Shown in pieces: positions 42,972 through 51,112 of a stretch of DNA of 60,705 nucleotides. The notes beneath the pieces were generated by a model. That model had not been told where the DNA came from and did not search any database. It worked only from the letters and a program-made list of their open reading frames with translations. Made by a program: the position numbers and the translations under genes. The stretch's first letter is position 1. Each line of letters begins with the position of its first letter. The stretch is from an uncultured Lachnospiraceae bacterium (GTDB taxonomy: Bacteria > Bacillota > Clostridia > Lachnospirales > Lachnospiraceae): contig CAJUDX010000013.1 of assembly GCA_910584785.1 (NCBI GenBank), positions 1 through 60,705 of the forward strand. The letters are read 5' to 3'.

Positions 42972-43000
42972 ATTATACATGCAAAAATTATACTTGTCAA
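42972..43000 (-). promoter_or_regulatory. Consensus sigma-A promoter of the mutS2-like leader
   Basis: TTGACA (42995-43000), 17 nt, TATAAT (42972-42977) on the minus strand, both hexamers perfect. Transcription would begin near 42965. Confidence 0.9.
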
Positions 43001-43012
43001 GCATGAAATAAT

Positions 43013-43104
43013 AACTGCCCGCTTAACTAATTATCGACAAAATTCACTGCCCGCTTAACTAACTATCGATTTAACTCACTGCCCGCTTAATGAAAATATC
43101 AACT
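43013..43104. repeat. 32-bp tandem repeat after folD
   Basis: CTGCCCGCTTAACTAA-type units start at 43015, 43047 and 43079, exactly 32 bases apart, with point changes. The last unit runs up to the folD stop. Confidence 0.85.
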
Positions 43105-43952
43105 TAACTGTCTGCACCAGACAGTAACGCAGCTCTTATCAAATGCTTTGCCAACACCGCTGTTGTCACCGCACCCACGCCGCCCGGCACAGGTGTAGCC
43201 ATAGAAGCAATGTCCTGAATCGAGACAAAATCCACATCCCCGCAAAGTTTCCCCTCTTCGTCCACATTAATTCCCACATCAATTACCACAGCATCCTGCC
43301 CGACAAAATCTCCATCCAGCATCTTTGCTTTTCCCGCCGCGGCAACTAAAATTTCCGCCTGTCTGCAAGTGCTCTTTAAATCTTTTGTCCGTGTATGGCA
43401 TATGGTTACTGTGGCATTTTCCTTTAATAAAAGCATAGATAATGGCTTTCCAACCACCATACTCCGTCCGACCACAGTCACCCTTTTTCCGGTAATGGCA
43501 ATGTCATTTGCCTTCAATACTTCTATTACAGCCTCTGCTGTACAGGGCGCAAATCCCGTTTCATCTCCGGCAAAAACTCTGGCAATATTTTCCGGTGAAA
43601 TCCCGTCCAAATCCTTTTTCGGATCAATCATGTTTTCAATATCTTTTTCGCAAATCTGCTTCGGCAGCGGACGCAGAAGAAGAATCCCGGCAATATCCGG
43701 GTTTTCATTAATCTGTGCAAATGCCATCTTAAACTCTGTATCAGAAATACCCTGGTCAAAGACAAATGACTCCACCCGAAGCCCAAAATTCCCCATTCGC
43801 TTTACTGCACCCTTTTCATAAGAAACATCATCTGGCCTCTCACCTACCCGCACAATTGCAAGTTTCGGCGCCTCACCTTCCCAACCCGAAAGCGCTTCCT
43901 CTACCTGTTGTTTTATCTTTGCCGTTACCTCTGCACCCTTTAATACAATCAT
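43104..43952 (-). CDS. folD: Methylene-THF dehydrogenase / methenyl-THF cyclohydrolase
   Basis: 282 residues from the ATG at 43952; a 28-residue extension upstream is open but has no site. Conserved IAGILLLRPLPKQ, VVGRSMVVGKPLSMLLL and VPGGVGAVTTAVLAKHLI identify FolD. The NADP loop and the K-containing SYEKGAVKR are also present. It interconverts methylene-, methenyl- and formyl-THF. The neighbour fchA does a partly overlapping step, as in clostridial acetogens. Confidence 0.95.
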   Translation of the reverse strand: MIVLKGAEVTAKIKQQVEEALSGWEGEAPKLAIVRVGERPDDVSYEKGAVKRMGNFGLRVESFVFDQGISDTEFKMAFAQINENPDIAGILLLRPLPKQICEKDIENMIDPKKDLDGISPENIARVFAGDETGFAPCTAEAVIEVLKANDIAITGKRVTVVGRSMVVGKPLSMLLLKENATVTICHTRTKDLKSTCRQAEILVAAAGKAKMLDGDFVGQDAVVIDVGINVDEEGKLCGDVDFVSIQDIASMATPVPGGVGAVTTAVLAKHLIRAALLSGADS

Positions 43953-44172
43953 ATTTTTGTCATTCCTTTCCAAGCACAAACAAGTTATGAAAGTTTTATC
44001 AAATCCTTTTACTCTTTCAAACATGCTGTGCGGCATGCTCTCCTTGTGTCGTCCCTGCGTTTAGTCCCGCATTCCTGCCTGACTTTAATGTTTATCCTGC
44101 CAGCAATTCTGTATCCATTGCTTTTATCCATCCTTCCAAACACTGTGTAAATGTTTCAAATTACAATAATGC

Positions 44173-44808
44173 TTAACAAAGCCCTTCTAAAACTTCCTGA
44201 TAGATTTTATCTGCCTTCTTTGTCCCCTCGGCAACCATCCTGTCCGCATAGGCGTTTAATTCTTCGGCTTTTGTGCGAGTTTTCATGGATTTCGTGTTAA
44301 TATACACATTCATTACAGCACCCAGCAGAGCCGCACGCACAAACTGCACACCCACCCCCACATCGCTGATTGCCATCCGGCTTCCCTTCTGTCCGAGAAC
44401 TTCCAGAATATCAAGCATACTGATTGCTTTTTCCATTATTTCGATCGGAACAAGACTGGCTGCAAGAAGATTTTTTTCCATAATTTCATCCTTTTTTGCC
44501 CTCTCCTCCTCCGTTCCAGAAGGCAGACAGTAGGCCGCTGCCAGAGGTGCAAAAACCTCTGCATCCGCATCTGCCAACCGAATAAATTCCTGCCCAAGCA
44601 CTTTCATTTTTCCTAATAATTCCTGAATTTCCGGTTCTGCATCTTTATATTTTTTCTTTCCAATCGTCAGATTTGCCACCATCTGACCCAGTCCGTTTCC
44701 TATGGCAGCACCCACTGCTGATGCCCCGCCGCCGCCGGGAACAGGGGCCTTGGATGACAATTTTTCTAAAAATTCTTCTATTTTATTTTGTCCGATCTTT
44801 TCTTCCAT
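44173..44808 (-). CDS. fchA: Methenyl-THF cyclohydrolase (FchA, cyclodeaminase family)
   Basis: 211 residues. FTCD_C-type fold with SSKAPVPGGGGASAVGAAIGNGL and VANLTIGKKKY, the family signature. In acetogenic and purine-fermenting clostridia FchA makes methenyl-THF from formyl-THF in the methyl branch. Adjacent to folD and argD in one operon. Confidence 0.9.
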   Translation of the reverse strand: MEEKIGQNKIEEFLEKLSSKAPVPGGGGASAVGAAIGNGLGQMVANLTIGKKKYKDAEPEIQELLGKMKVLGQEFIRLADADAEVFAPLAAAYCLPSGTEEERAKKDEIMEKNLLAASLVPIEIMEKAISMLDILEVLGQKGSRMAISDVGVGVQFVRAALLGAVMNVYINTKSMKTRTKAEELNAYADRMVAEGTKKADKIYQEVLEGLC

Positions 44809-44832
44809 TTTTCCTCCAAATTTTTTAATCTC

Positions 44833-46080
44833 TCATCCATTTACAACCTCTTCCATTACTTTAGAAAGCCGCCTAGCCATCTCGTCGATATCTTTCTTTT
44901 CAATCACCAGCGGCGGCACAAAACGGAGGATATTTGCCCCGGCATTGATCAATACCAGCCGTTCCTTAAGCAATGCCTTACGGATAATTTCCCCCGCTGA
45001 AATCGAAAGTTCTAACCCCTGTAAAAGCCCCATGCCCCGATGAGCCTTCACTACCGGATACTTAACTTTAATTTCTTCTAATTTCTCCCAAAGATAACTT
45101 CCCATCTCTTCTGCATGTTCCACAAGCTTCCTTGACGCAAAGATATCCAAAACCTTCTCTGCCGCTGCACCAACAAATGGATTTCCGCCGTAAGTACTGC
45201 CGTGATCACCTGGAACCATCGCTGATGCTGCCTTTCCCCGTGCCAGAAATGCACCAACCGGGACACCGTTCCCCAACGCCTTTGCCACAGTCATCACATC
45301 TGGCTTAACGGGATAATGCTGCCAGGCAAACATCTTTCCTGTCCGCCCCATGCCGCACTGAATTTCATCAAGAATCAGTAATGCATCGTACTGATCACAA
45401 AGCGCCCGAATCCCGGTAATAAACGCTTCCGAAGCCGGATAAATTCCGCCCTCACCCTGCACGGTTTCCATAATAACAGCGCAGGTATTTTCATCCATCA
45501 GCGCTTTCACACTGTCCAAATTATTAAATTCTGCAAAGCAAATTCCTGGAATTAACGGCTTAAACGGCTCCTGATAATGGTCATTTCCTGTCACCGAAAG
45601 TGCTCCTAAACTTCGCCCATGAAAGGAATTTTTCATTGCAATAATCTTACTTTTTTCCGCAGAAATCCCTTTGTTAAATCCATATCTTCGGGCAATTTTC
45701 AGCGCTCCTTCGATTGCCTCCGTACCGCTATTAGTAAAAAATACCTTGTCCATCTGCGAAGCCTTTAAAAGCTTTTCTCCAGCCTTAATCGACGGCATGT
45801 TATAAAAATAATTGGAAATATGCAGAAGCTTTCCCGCCTGCTCCTGGATATATTCTGTATATTCTTTATCCCCGTAGCCTAACGCATTTACTGCAATTCC
45901 TGCAAAAAAATCCAAGTATTCTTTCCCGTCTGTGTCATACAGATAGAGCCCTTCCCCGCGCTCAAACACTACCGGGAAGCGATTATAGGTCTTATAAAGG
46001 GTTTCTTCTCCCTGTAAAATCCAGGCCTCCTGATTCTGTTCTGCTTGATTCTGTCCTTCTTTATTTTGTCCGTTTTCCAT
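44833..46080 (-). CDS. argD: Acetylornithine aminotransferase
   Basis: 415 residues, PLP aminotransferase subgroup II. The PLP Lys lies in VMTVAKALGNGVP, and VQGEGGIYPA and LLILDEIQCGMGRTG are the conserved binding motifs. It makes N-acetylornithine from the semialdehyde. An Asn/Gln-rich tail of about 18 residues (NGQNKEGQNQAEQNQ) precedes the normal start. It follows argB by a 197-nt spacer of tandem repeats. Confidence 0.93.
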   Translation of the reverse strand: MENGQNKEGQNQAEQNQEAWILQGEETLYKTYNRFPVVFERGEGLYLYDTDGKEYLDFFAGIAVNALGYGDKEYTEYIQEQAGKLLHISNYFYNMPSIKAGEKLLKASQMDKVFFTNSGTEAIEGALKIARRYGFNKGISAEKSKIIAMKNSFHGRSLGALSVTGNDHYQEPFKPLIPGICFAEFNNLDSVKALMDENTCAVIMETVQGEGGIYPASEAFITGIRALCDQYDALLILDEIQCGMGRTGKMFAWQHYPVKPDVMTVAKALGNGVPVGAFLARGKAASAMVPGDHGSTYGGNPFVGAAAEKVLDIFASRKLVEHAEEMGSYLWEKLEEIKVKYPVVKAHRGMGLLQGLELSISAGEIIRKALLKERLVLINAGANILRFVPPLVIEKKDIDEMARRLSKVMEEVVNG

Positions 46081-46089
46081 AATAATCTT

Positions 46090-46265
46090 TCTCCATTTCG
46101 ACTTCCGATAAGACTTATATTTCCAATAAGCTTTATATCTCCAATAACTCTAATTATTTCGATAAACTTAACATTTCTAAATAAACCTTATTAATTTGAT
46201 AAACCTTGTTATTCCAATATAACTTATTTTTCTAATAAATCTTATTTGTCTGATAAGTCCTATTT
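46090..46265. repeat. Degenerate short tandem repeats before argD
   Basis: Eight or nine units of about 18-20 bases (TTTCnAATAAnCTTATn-like) fill the argB-argD spacer, with many changes between units. Confidence 0.6.
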
Positions 46266-46277
46266 TTTTGCTGCTGT

Positions 46278-47177
46278 TCACTTATCTTCGTGGTTATAAT
46301 GTTCTTCTCTGTCATTGACAATCGCTGTGCCAATTCCCTTTTTTGTAAAGATTTCCAGCAGCAGACAGTGCGGAATCCGCCCGTCCAGAATATGCACCCT
46401 GGACACACCTTCCTGGATGGCATCGATACAATTCTGCAATTTTGGAAGCATACCGCCGCCAAGTCTGCCCCCGGCAACAAACTCCTGCGCTTCATGCAAA
46501 GTAATCTCGGAAATCAGAGAATTTTTATCTTCAAAATCCCGGTAAACACCCTCAACATCTGTAAGAAAAGCCAATTTCTCCGCCCTCACCGCACGGGCAA
46601 TAGCACAGGCTGCATCATCAGCATTAATATTGTACGAAAGAAAGTTTTCGTCAAATCCAATCGGGCAGATAATCGGAAGAAAGTCCTTTTCCAGCAAATC
46701 ATAAATAATCTTAGGATTTACTTCCTCCACCTCACCAACGAATCCAATATCTTCGCCACCGGAATACTTCTTCTTGCACTTTAACATCATACCGTCTTTT
46801 CCACTGATGCCAACAGCATTTACCCCTAGTTCATTAACCAGCTGCACCAAACTTTTATTCACCTTATTAAGTACCATTTCGGCAATTTCCATCGTATCAT
46901 CATCTGTTACCCGAAGCCCATTGACGAAATGTGGTTCCATCCCTACTTTTCCAACCCAACGGCTGATTTCCTTCCCTCCGCCATGAACGATAATCGGCTT
47001 AAATCCGGTTAATTTCAGCAGCACAACATCCTGAATCACCTGACGCTTTAACTTCTCGTCTACCATCGCGCTCCCGCCGTATTTTACCACAATAATCTTT
47101 CGGTTAAACCGCTGAATATAAGGCAGCGCTTCAATCAGCGTCGCCGCTTTTTGCATAATAATCGGGTCCATTTCCAT
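46278..47177 (-). CDS. argB: Acetylglutamate kinase
   Basis: 299 residues from the ATG at 47177, spaced 9 nt from AGGAGG; an ATG closer to that site is too near. Carbamate-kinase-like fold with KIIVVKYGGSAM, IIVHGGGKEI and AFLTDVEGVY. It phosphorylates N-acetylglutamate. The C-terminus carries HILDGRIPHCLLLEIFTKKGIGT, part of the arginine-sensing region in feedback-controlled versions. Confidence 0.94.
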   Translation of the reverse strand: MEMDPIIMQKAATLIEALPYIQRFNRKIIVVKYGGSAMVDEKLKRQVIQDVVLLKLTGFKPIIVHGGGKEISRWVGKVGMEPHFVNGLRVTDDDTMEIAEMVLNKVNKSLVQLVNELGVNAVGISGKDGMMLKCKKKYSGGEDIGFVGEVEEVNPKIIYDLLEKDFLPIICPIGFDENFLSYNINADDAACAIARAVRAEKLAFLTDVEGVYRDFEDKNSLISEITLHEAQEFVAGGRLGGGMLPKLQNCIDAIQEGVSRVHILDGRIPHCLLLEIFTKKGIGTAIVNDREEHYNHEDK

Positions 47178-47235
47178 GTAAGTCATCCTCCTGTTACCAT
47201 TGTTTTCTGGCTATCATAATTTATATTTCTGATTT

Positions 47236-47380
47236 GATTTCTTCACTTCTCATGAGATAACTTCAGGCTTGCTTTCTTCACTTGTCATGAAATAACTTCA
47301 GGCTTACTTTCTTCACTTATCATGAGATAATTTCAAGCTTGCTTTCTTCACTTTTCGCGAAATAATTTCTGTCCTAGTTC
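47236..47380. repeat. 35-bp tandem repeat in the argJ-argB spacer
   Basis: CTTCACTTnTCATGAGATAA-like units start at 47241, 47276, 47311 and 47346, exactly 35 bases apart. Confidence 0.88.
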
Positions 47381-47417
47381 TCTGCTTTTTCATGCAGAAA
47401 TATCCAATTTTTATGCT

Positions 47418-48647
47418 CTATGAGCGATAATCCGCATTAATTTTCACATAGTCAAAAGTCAAATCACATCCCCAGGCCGTTGCTGTAAAATCACCCATTT
47501 TTATATCCGCAACTGCTGTCACTTCCGGTTCAGACAGTATCTTTGTCGCCTCTTCCTCACCGTAATCTAAGGCTACACCATTCTCAATAATCTGCAGCTT
47601 TCCTGCCGCACTTTCAAAGAATAGATCCACCTTTTCCGGGTCAAACTCTGCGCCGGAATAGCCCATAGCGCATAAAATCCGCCCCCAGTTTGCATCATGA
47701 CCAAAGATTGCTGCCTTGGTCAGATTTGAGGTAATAACCGCCTTTGCCAAAGTCACTGCCTGCGCCTTGCTCTCGGCTCCCTTAATCGTCACTTCAAACA
47801 ATGCCGTGCAGCCCTCACCGTCCCCTGCCATCTTCTTTGCAAGCGTTTCATTCACCACATGAAGCGCCTGGCAGAATCGCTGATAATCTTCACCTTTATC
47901 TGTAATTTCCTTATTCCCTGCCATGCCGTTCGCCAGCAAAAGCACGGTATCATTCGTCGAAGTGTCCCCATCCACGGAAATCATATTGTAGGTATCTTTA
48001 ATATCCTCCCGCAGGGCTTCCACCAGAAGTTCCTTGCTGATTGCTGCGTCGGTTGTCACAAAACTTAACATCGTGCACATATTCGGATGAATCATCCCGG
48101 AGCCCTTACACATGCCGCCGACCGTCACCAAAGCGCCGCCAATTTCCACCTGCACTGCCACCTGCTTATTCTTCGTGTCCGTCGTCATAATGGCCCGTGA
48201 AGCCGCTTCCCCCTTATCCAGGCCGCTGCCCAGATCCTTAGCCAGCATTTTCACCCCGGCCTCAATTCGATCCATGGGAAGCTGCTTTCCAATCACCCCG
48301 GTAGAAGCCACTAAAACCGCCCCAGGAGCAATCCCCAGCGCCTCTCCCGCTGCCGCTGCCGTTCTGCGGCAATACTCCATTCCCTCTTCCCCGGTACAGG
48401 CATTGGCAATCCCGGCATTTACCACAACTGCCTGAGCGGCTTCCCCGCTCTCCACCTGCTTCCGATCCCATTTCACCGGAGCCGCTTTCACCACATTTGT
48501 TGTAAATGTTCCTGCTGATTTGCAGGGCAGTTCACTGTAAATCATTGCCATATCCTGCCGCCCCTGATACTTAATTCCTGCTGCACAGGACGCTGCCAAA
48601 AACCCTTTTGCTGCGGTTACTCCGCCTTCTGTTTTCTTTATCTCCAT
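47418..48647 (-). CDS. argJ: Bifunctional ornithine acetyltransferase / glutamate N-acetyltransferase
   Basis: 409 residues. Self-cleaving Ntn-like enzyme; the cleavage site is KGSGMIHPNMCTMLSF, cutting before the Thr in MCT (usually MAT). LVASTGVIGKQLPMDRI is a conserved motif. It recycles the acetyl group between ornithine and glutamate, so no argE is needed. The operon order argC, GNAT gene, argJ, argB, argD supports the call. Confidence 0.95.
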   Translation of the reverse strand: MEIKKTEGGVTAAKGFLAASCAAGIKYQGRQDMAMIYSELPCKSAGTFTTNVVKAAPVKWDRKQVESGEAAQAVVVNAGIANACTGEEGMEYCRRTAAAAGEALGIAPGAVLVASTGVIGKQLPMDRIEAGVKMLAKDLGSGLDKGEAASRAIMTTDTKNKQVAVQVEIGGALVTVGGMCKGSGMIHPNMCTMLSFVTTDAAISKELLVEALREDIKDTYNMISVDGDTSTNDTVLLLANGMAGNKEITDKGEDYQRFCQALHVVNETLAKKMAGDGEGCTALFEVTIKGAESKAQAVTLAKAVITSNLTKAAIFGHDANWGRILCAMGYSGAEFDPEKVDLFFESAAGKLQIIENGVALDYGEEEATKILSEPEVTAVADIKMGDFTATAWGCDLTFDYVKINADYRS

Positions 48648-48775
48648 CTTATTTTCTCCTGTCCTCTTTCTTCTTTGTATTAATCAAAAAATCTTTTCTT
48701 TATTATCCGTCCAAAGAAATCTTTTTTCTTTAAACATCTGGAAAATCCGTTTATTATTCCAGAAAACGCATTCCC

Positions 48776-49240
48776 TCACAGCACAAACTTCGTCACATTT
48801 TCTTCATTTAAAACAATCTCATATAAATTTACATCTTCGCGCCCCTGCCAGCCCAACCCCTGCCAGAACGCATTGCCCACCATGTTCGACTTAAATGCAA
48901 TCAGGCTGATTTTATTAATTCCTTCCTTGCGCAAAGCCGCCATACAAAACCTAGCCATCTTATAGCCAATGCCGTGTTTTCGGTACTTTTCATCCACGCA
49001 GACATGATAAAAATACCCCGTCCTTCCATCATGACCGCATAAAATATCCCCAATAATCCGACCATTCTGCACGGCTACCGCACTGGTATTCGGATTTCGT
49101 CTTAAAAACCGGATAATCCCCTCTTCTGAATCATCAATCGAGCGGATTCCAAACCCCTTAATCCCTTCCCAAAGTTCAAACACAGCAGGATAATCCTCAG
49201 AAACCATTTCCCGGATCAGGATATCAAATGTACCTGGCAT
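48776..49240 (-). CDS. GNAT-family N-acetyltransferase
   Basis: 154 residues. GNAT motif A is VCVDEKYRKHGIGYKMARFCM (R/Q-x2-G-x-G type). The substrate is unknown. It lies between argC and argJ in the same direction, so it may act on an amino acid related to arginine metabolism, or simply ride in the operon. Starts with MPGTFDILIREM after tandem repeats. Confidence 0.85.
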   Translation of the reverse strand: MPGTFDILIREMVSEDYPAVFELWEGIKGFGIRSIDDSEEGIIRFLRRNPNTSAVAVQNGRIIGDILCGHDGRTGYFYHVCVDEKYRKHGIGYKMARFCMAALRKEGINKISLIAFKSNMVGNAFWQGLGWQGREDVNLYEIVLNEENVTKFVL

Positions 49241-49261
49241 TGTCTTTTCGTCCTCTTTCTT

Positions 49262-49400
49262 CTTAATTTCGTATCATTCTTTTTTCATATTATTCTTAAT
49301 TTCGTATCATTCTTTTTTCGTATCATTCTTAATTTCGTATCATTCTTTTTCCGTATCATTCTTAATTTCATATTATTCTTAATTTCGTATCATTCTTTTA
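49262..49400. repeat. 33-bp tandem repeat before the GNAT gene
   Basis: CTTAATTTCGTATCATTCTT units begin at 49262, 49295, 49328 and 49361, 33 bases apart, with a last partial unit. It fills most of the 316-nt argC-GNAT spacer. Confidence 0.88.
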
Positions 49401-49556
49401 TAATATCATTTCGTGTTTTCAAACCATGGATACCCACTCCTGTATTTTCTGAAAATAAATCACAATACCAGTCACAAAAAGATAGATACAAGATCAGACA
49501 CAAAATCAACCACAAAAAACAGCCATGGGAAACCAGCTGCTGGAAAAACTAAATCC

Positions 49557-50597
49557 CTATGGGAACATTGGCATCAACCGCAGGCCCTTATCCTCCGGCA
49601 GGCCAAACATCAGATTCATATTTTGGATAGCCTGCCCGGCTGCGCCCTTGACCATGTTGTCCATTGCCCCCATCATAATCACCCGATTTGTCCTGGGATC
49701 TGCCTTCACATTCACATCCACAAAATTACTCCCCTTCACCCAACGGGTTTCCGGGCAGACGTCATTTGGCAGCACCCGTACAAAAAATTCATCTTCATAA
49801 TACCAGCGGTAAATTTCCAAAAGTTCCTCTGTTGTCACCTTTTTCTTCAATGACGCATAGGCCGTAATCAAAATTCCCCGATCCATCGGCACCAGATGAG
49901 GCGTAAAGTTCAGCACCACCGGCTCTCCTGCTGCATAGGAAAGCTGCTCCTCGATCTCCGGCGTATGCCTGTGACCGGCAACCCCGTAAGCCTTAATGCT
50001 CTCGTTCACCTCGCAGTACAAATTATTCACCTTCGCCCCCCGGCCTGCCCCGGATGTCCCGGACTTTGCATCAATAATCAGGGTAGAAACATCAATCATC
50101 CCTTCTTTAACCAGCGGGTAAATACTTAAAAACGAACAAGTCGGATAACACCCCGGATTGGCAATCAGCCTTGCCCCCTTAATCTTTTCCCGGTTAATCT
50201 CAGGAAGCCCGTACACCGCCTCTTCTATCAGCTGTGGCGCCGCATGGCTGATCTTATACCACGTCTCATAAACTCCAACATCCTTGATGCGGAAATCCGC
50301 ACTTAAATCAATTACCTTCGTTTTCTCTAATATTCCTTCATTCACCGCCGAAGCACAAAACCCCTGCGGCGTCGCCGTAAAAATCACATCTGCCAATTCC
50401 GCCAGTTCTTCCATATCATCCGTTTTGCAGACAGCATCCGTCATCTGGTACATATTCTGATAAATCGACGTATACTTCTGATCCACATAACTTTTTGACC
50501 CAAACCATACAATATCCACATCATCTCTCTGTAAAAGCAGCCTTGCCAGCTCCCCGCCAGCATATCCTGTAGCACCAATAATTCCAACCTTTATCAT
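49557..50597 (-). CDS. argC: N-acetyl-gamma-glutamyl-phosphate reductase
   Basis: 346 residues from an ATG spaced 9 nt after GGGAAAGGA. NADP loop VGIIGATGYAGGELARLLL and active-site Cys in ANPGCYPTCSFLS. It reduces acetylglutamyl phosphate to the semialdehyde. It heads the minus-strand arg cluster and is divergent from argG, with ARG boxes between. Confidence 0.95.
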   Translation of the reverse strand: MIKVGIIGATGYAGGELARLLLQRDDVDIVWFGSKSYVDQKYTSIYQNMYQMTDAVCKTDDMEELAELADVIFTATPQGFCASAVNEGILEKTKVIDLSADFRIKDVGVYETWYKISHAAPQLIEEAVYGLPEINREKIKGARLIANPGCYPTCSFLSIYPLVKEGMIDVSTLIIDAKSGTSGAGRGAKVNNLYCEVNESIKAYGVAGHRHTPEIEEQLSYAAGEPVVLNFTPHLVPMDRGILITAYASLKKKVTTEELLEIYRWYYEDEFFVRVLPNDVCPETRWVKGSNFVDVNVKADPRTNRVIMMGAMDNMVKGAAGQAIQNMNLMFGLPEDKGLRLMPMFP

Positions 50598-50802
50598 ATG
50601 TTCCATTCCTTTCCCAAATTATTTTCCAAAATTATCAACTTAAAAGAATCAAAATAAATAGCATTACCTGCAACAAGACCTTTCTCTATTATAATCGATT
50701 TTTTCCAAATGAAAAGCCTAAACTTTACAAACCTTCTCTCCGAAAAAAAATATCATTCGCCCAATATTTTCCAATTTTTCAACCCAGGCCTTACATTAAG
50801 AT

Positions 50803-50836
50803 TTCATAATTATACACTTACAATGCATAATATGCA
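50803..50836. promoter_or_regulatory. Paired ARG boxes (ArgR operator)
   Basis: TTCATAATTATACA (50803-50816) and TGCATAATATGCA (50824-50836) match the ArgR half-site pattern. Centres are about 20 bases, two helical turns, apart, typical of a functional ArgR operator. They lie between divergent argC and argG. Confidence 0.75.
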
Positions 50837-50926
50837 ATATCTTTTTAAAAATATTCCCTGACCCTCGTTTATATACCAGCGCAAACACCAAGAAAATCAC
50901 AAAAAAATCTTTTTTCCATTTACCTC

Positions 50927-50955
50927 TTGCATTTTCCTTCATTCTGTTGTATATT
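50927..50955 (+). promoter_or_regulatory. Candidate promoter of argG
   Basis: TTGCAT (50927-50932), 17 nt, TATATT (50950-50955). It is about 90 nt downstream of the ARG boxes. An alternative promoter overlapping the boxes (TTACAT 50791-50796, 16 nt, TACACT) would be blocked by ArgR. Confidence 0.55.
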
Positions 50956-51112
50956 TATACCCGTCTACTTTTCTTCGCAAAACCCCACAGAAAAGCAGGC
51001 ATGTGCAAAAAAATTTACAATAAATAACATGCACAAACTCAACCCAAAAATCAAAAACAAGCAAAAAACAAAACAAAAATCAAAAAACCACCAAATACAG
51101 GAGGAATTTCAC

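Noticed and set aside
42798..43004. 68-codon minus-strand frame across the mutS2-like leader
   Set aside because: It would start upstream of the promoter -10, overlaps the leader ORF in another frame and has no ribosome site.
42560..43100. T-box or amino-acid riboswitch in front of the mutS2-like gene
   Set aside because: No T-box sequence or known aptamer core could be seen; a leader-ORF attenuator fits better.
50927..51112. Longer argG start
   Set aside because: The ATG at 51113 has a consensus ribosome site; the upstream frame overlaps the promoter and encodes a Lys/Asn-rich tail not found in ArgG.
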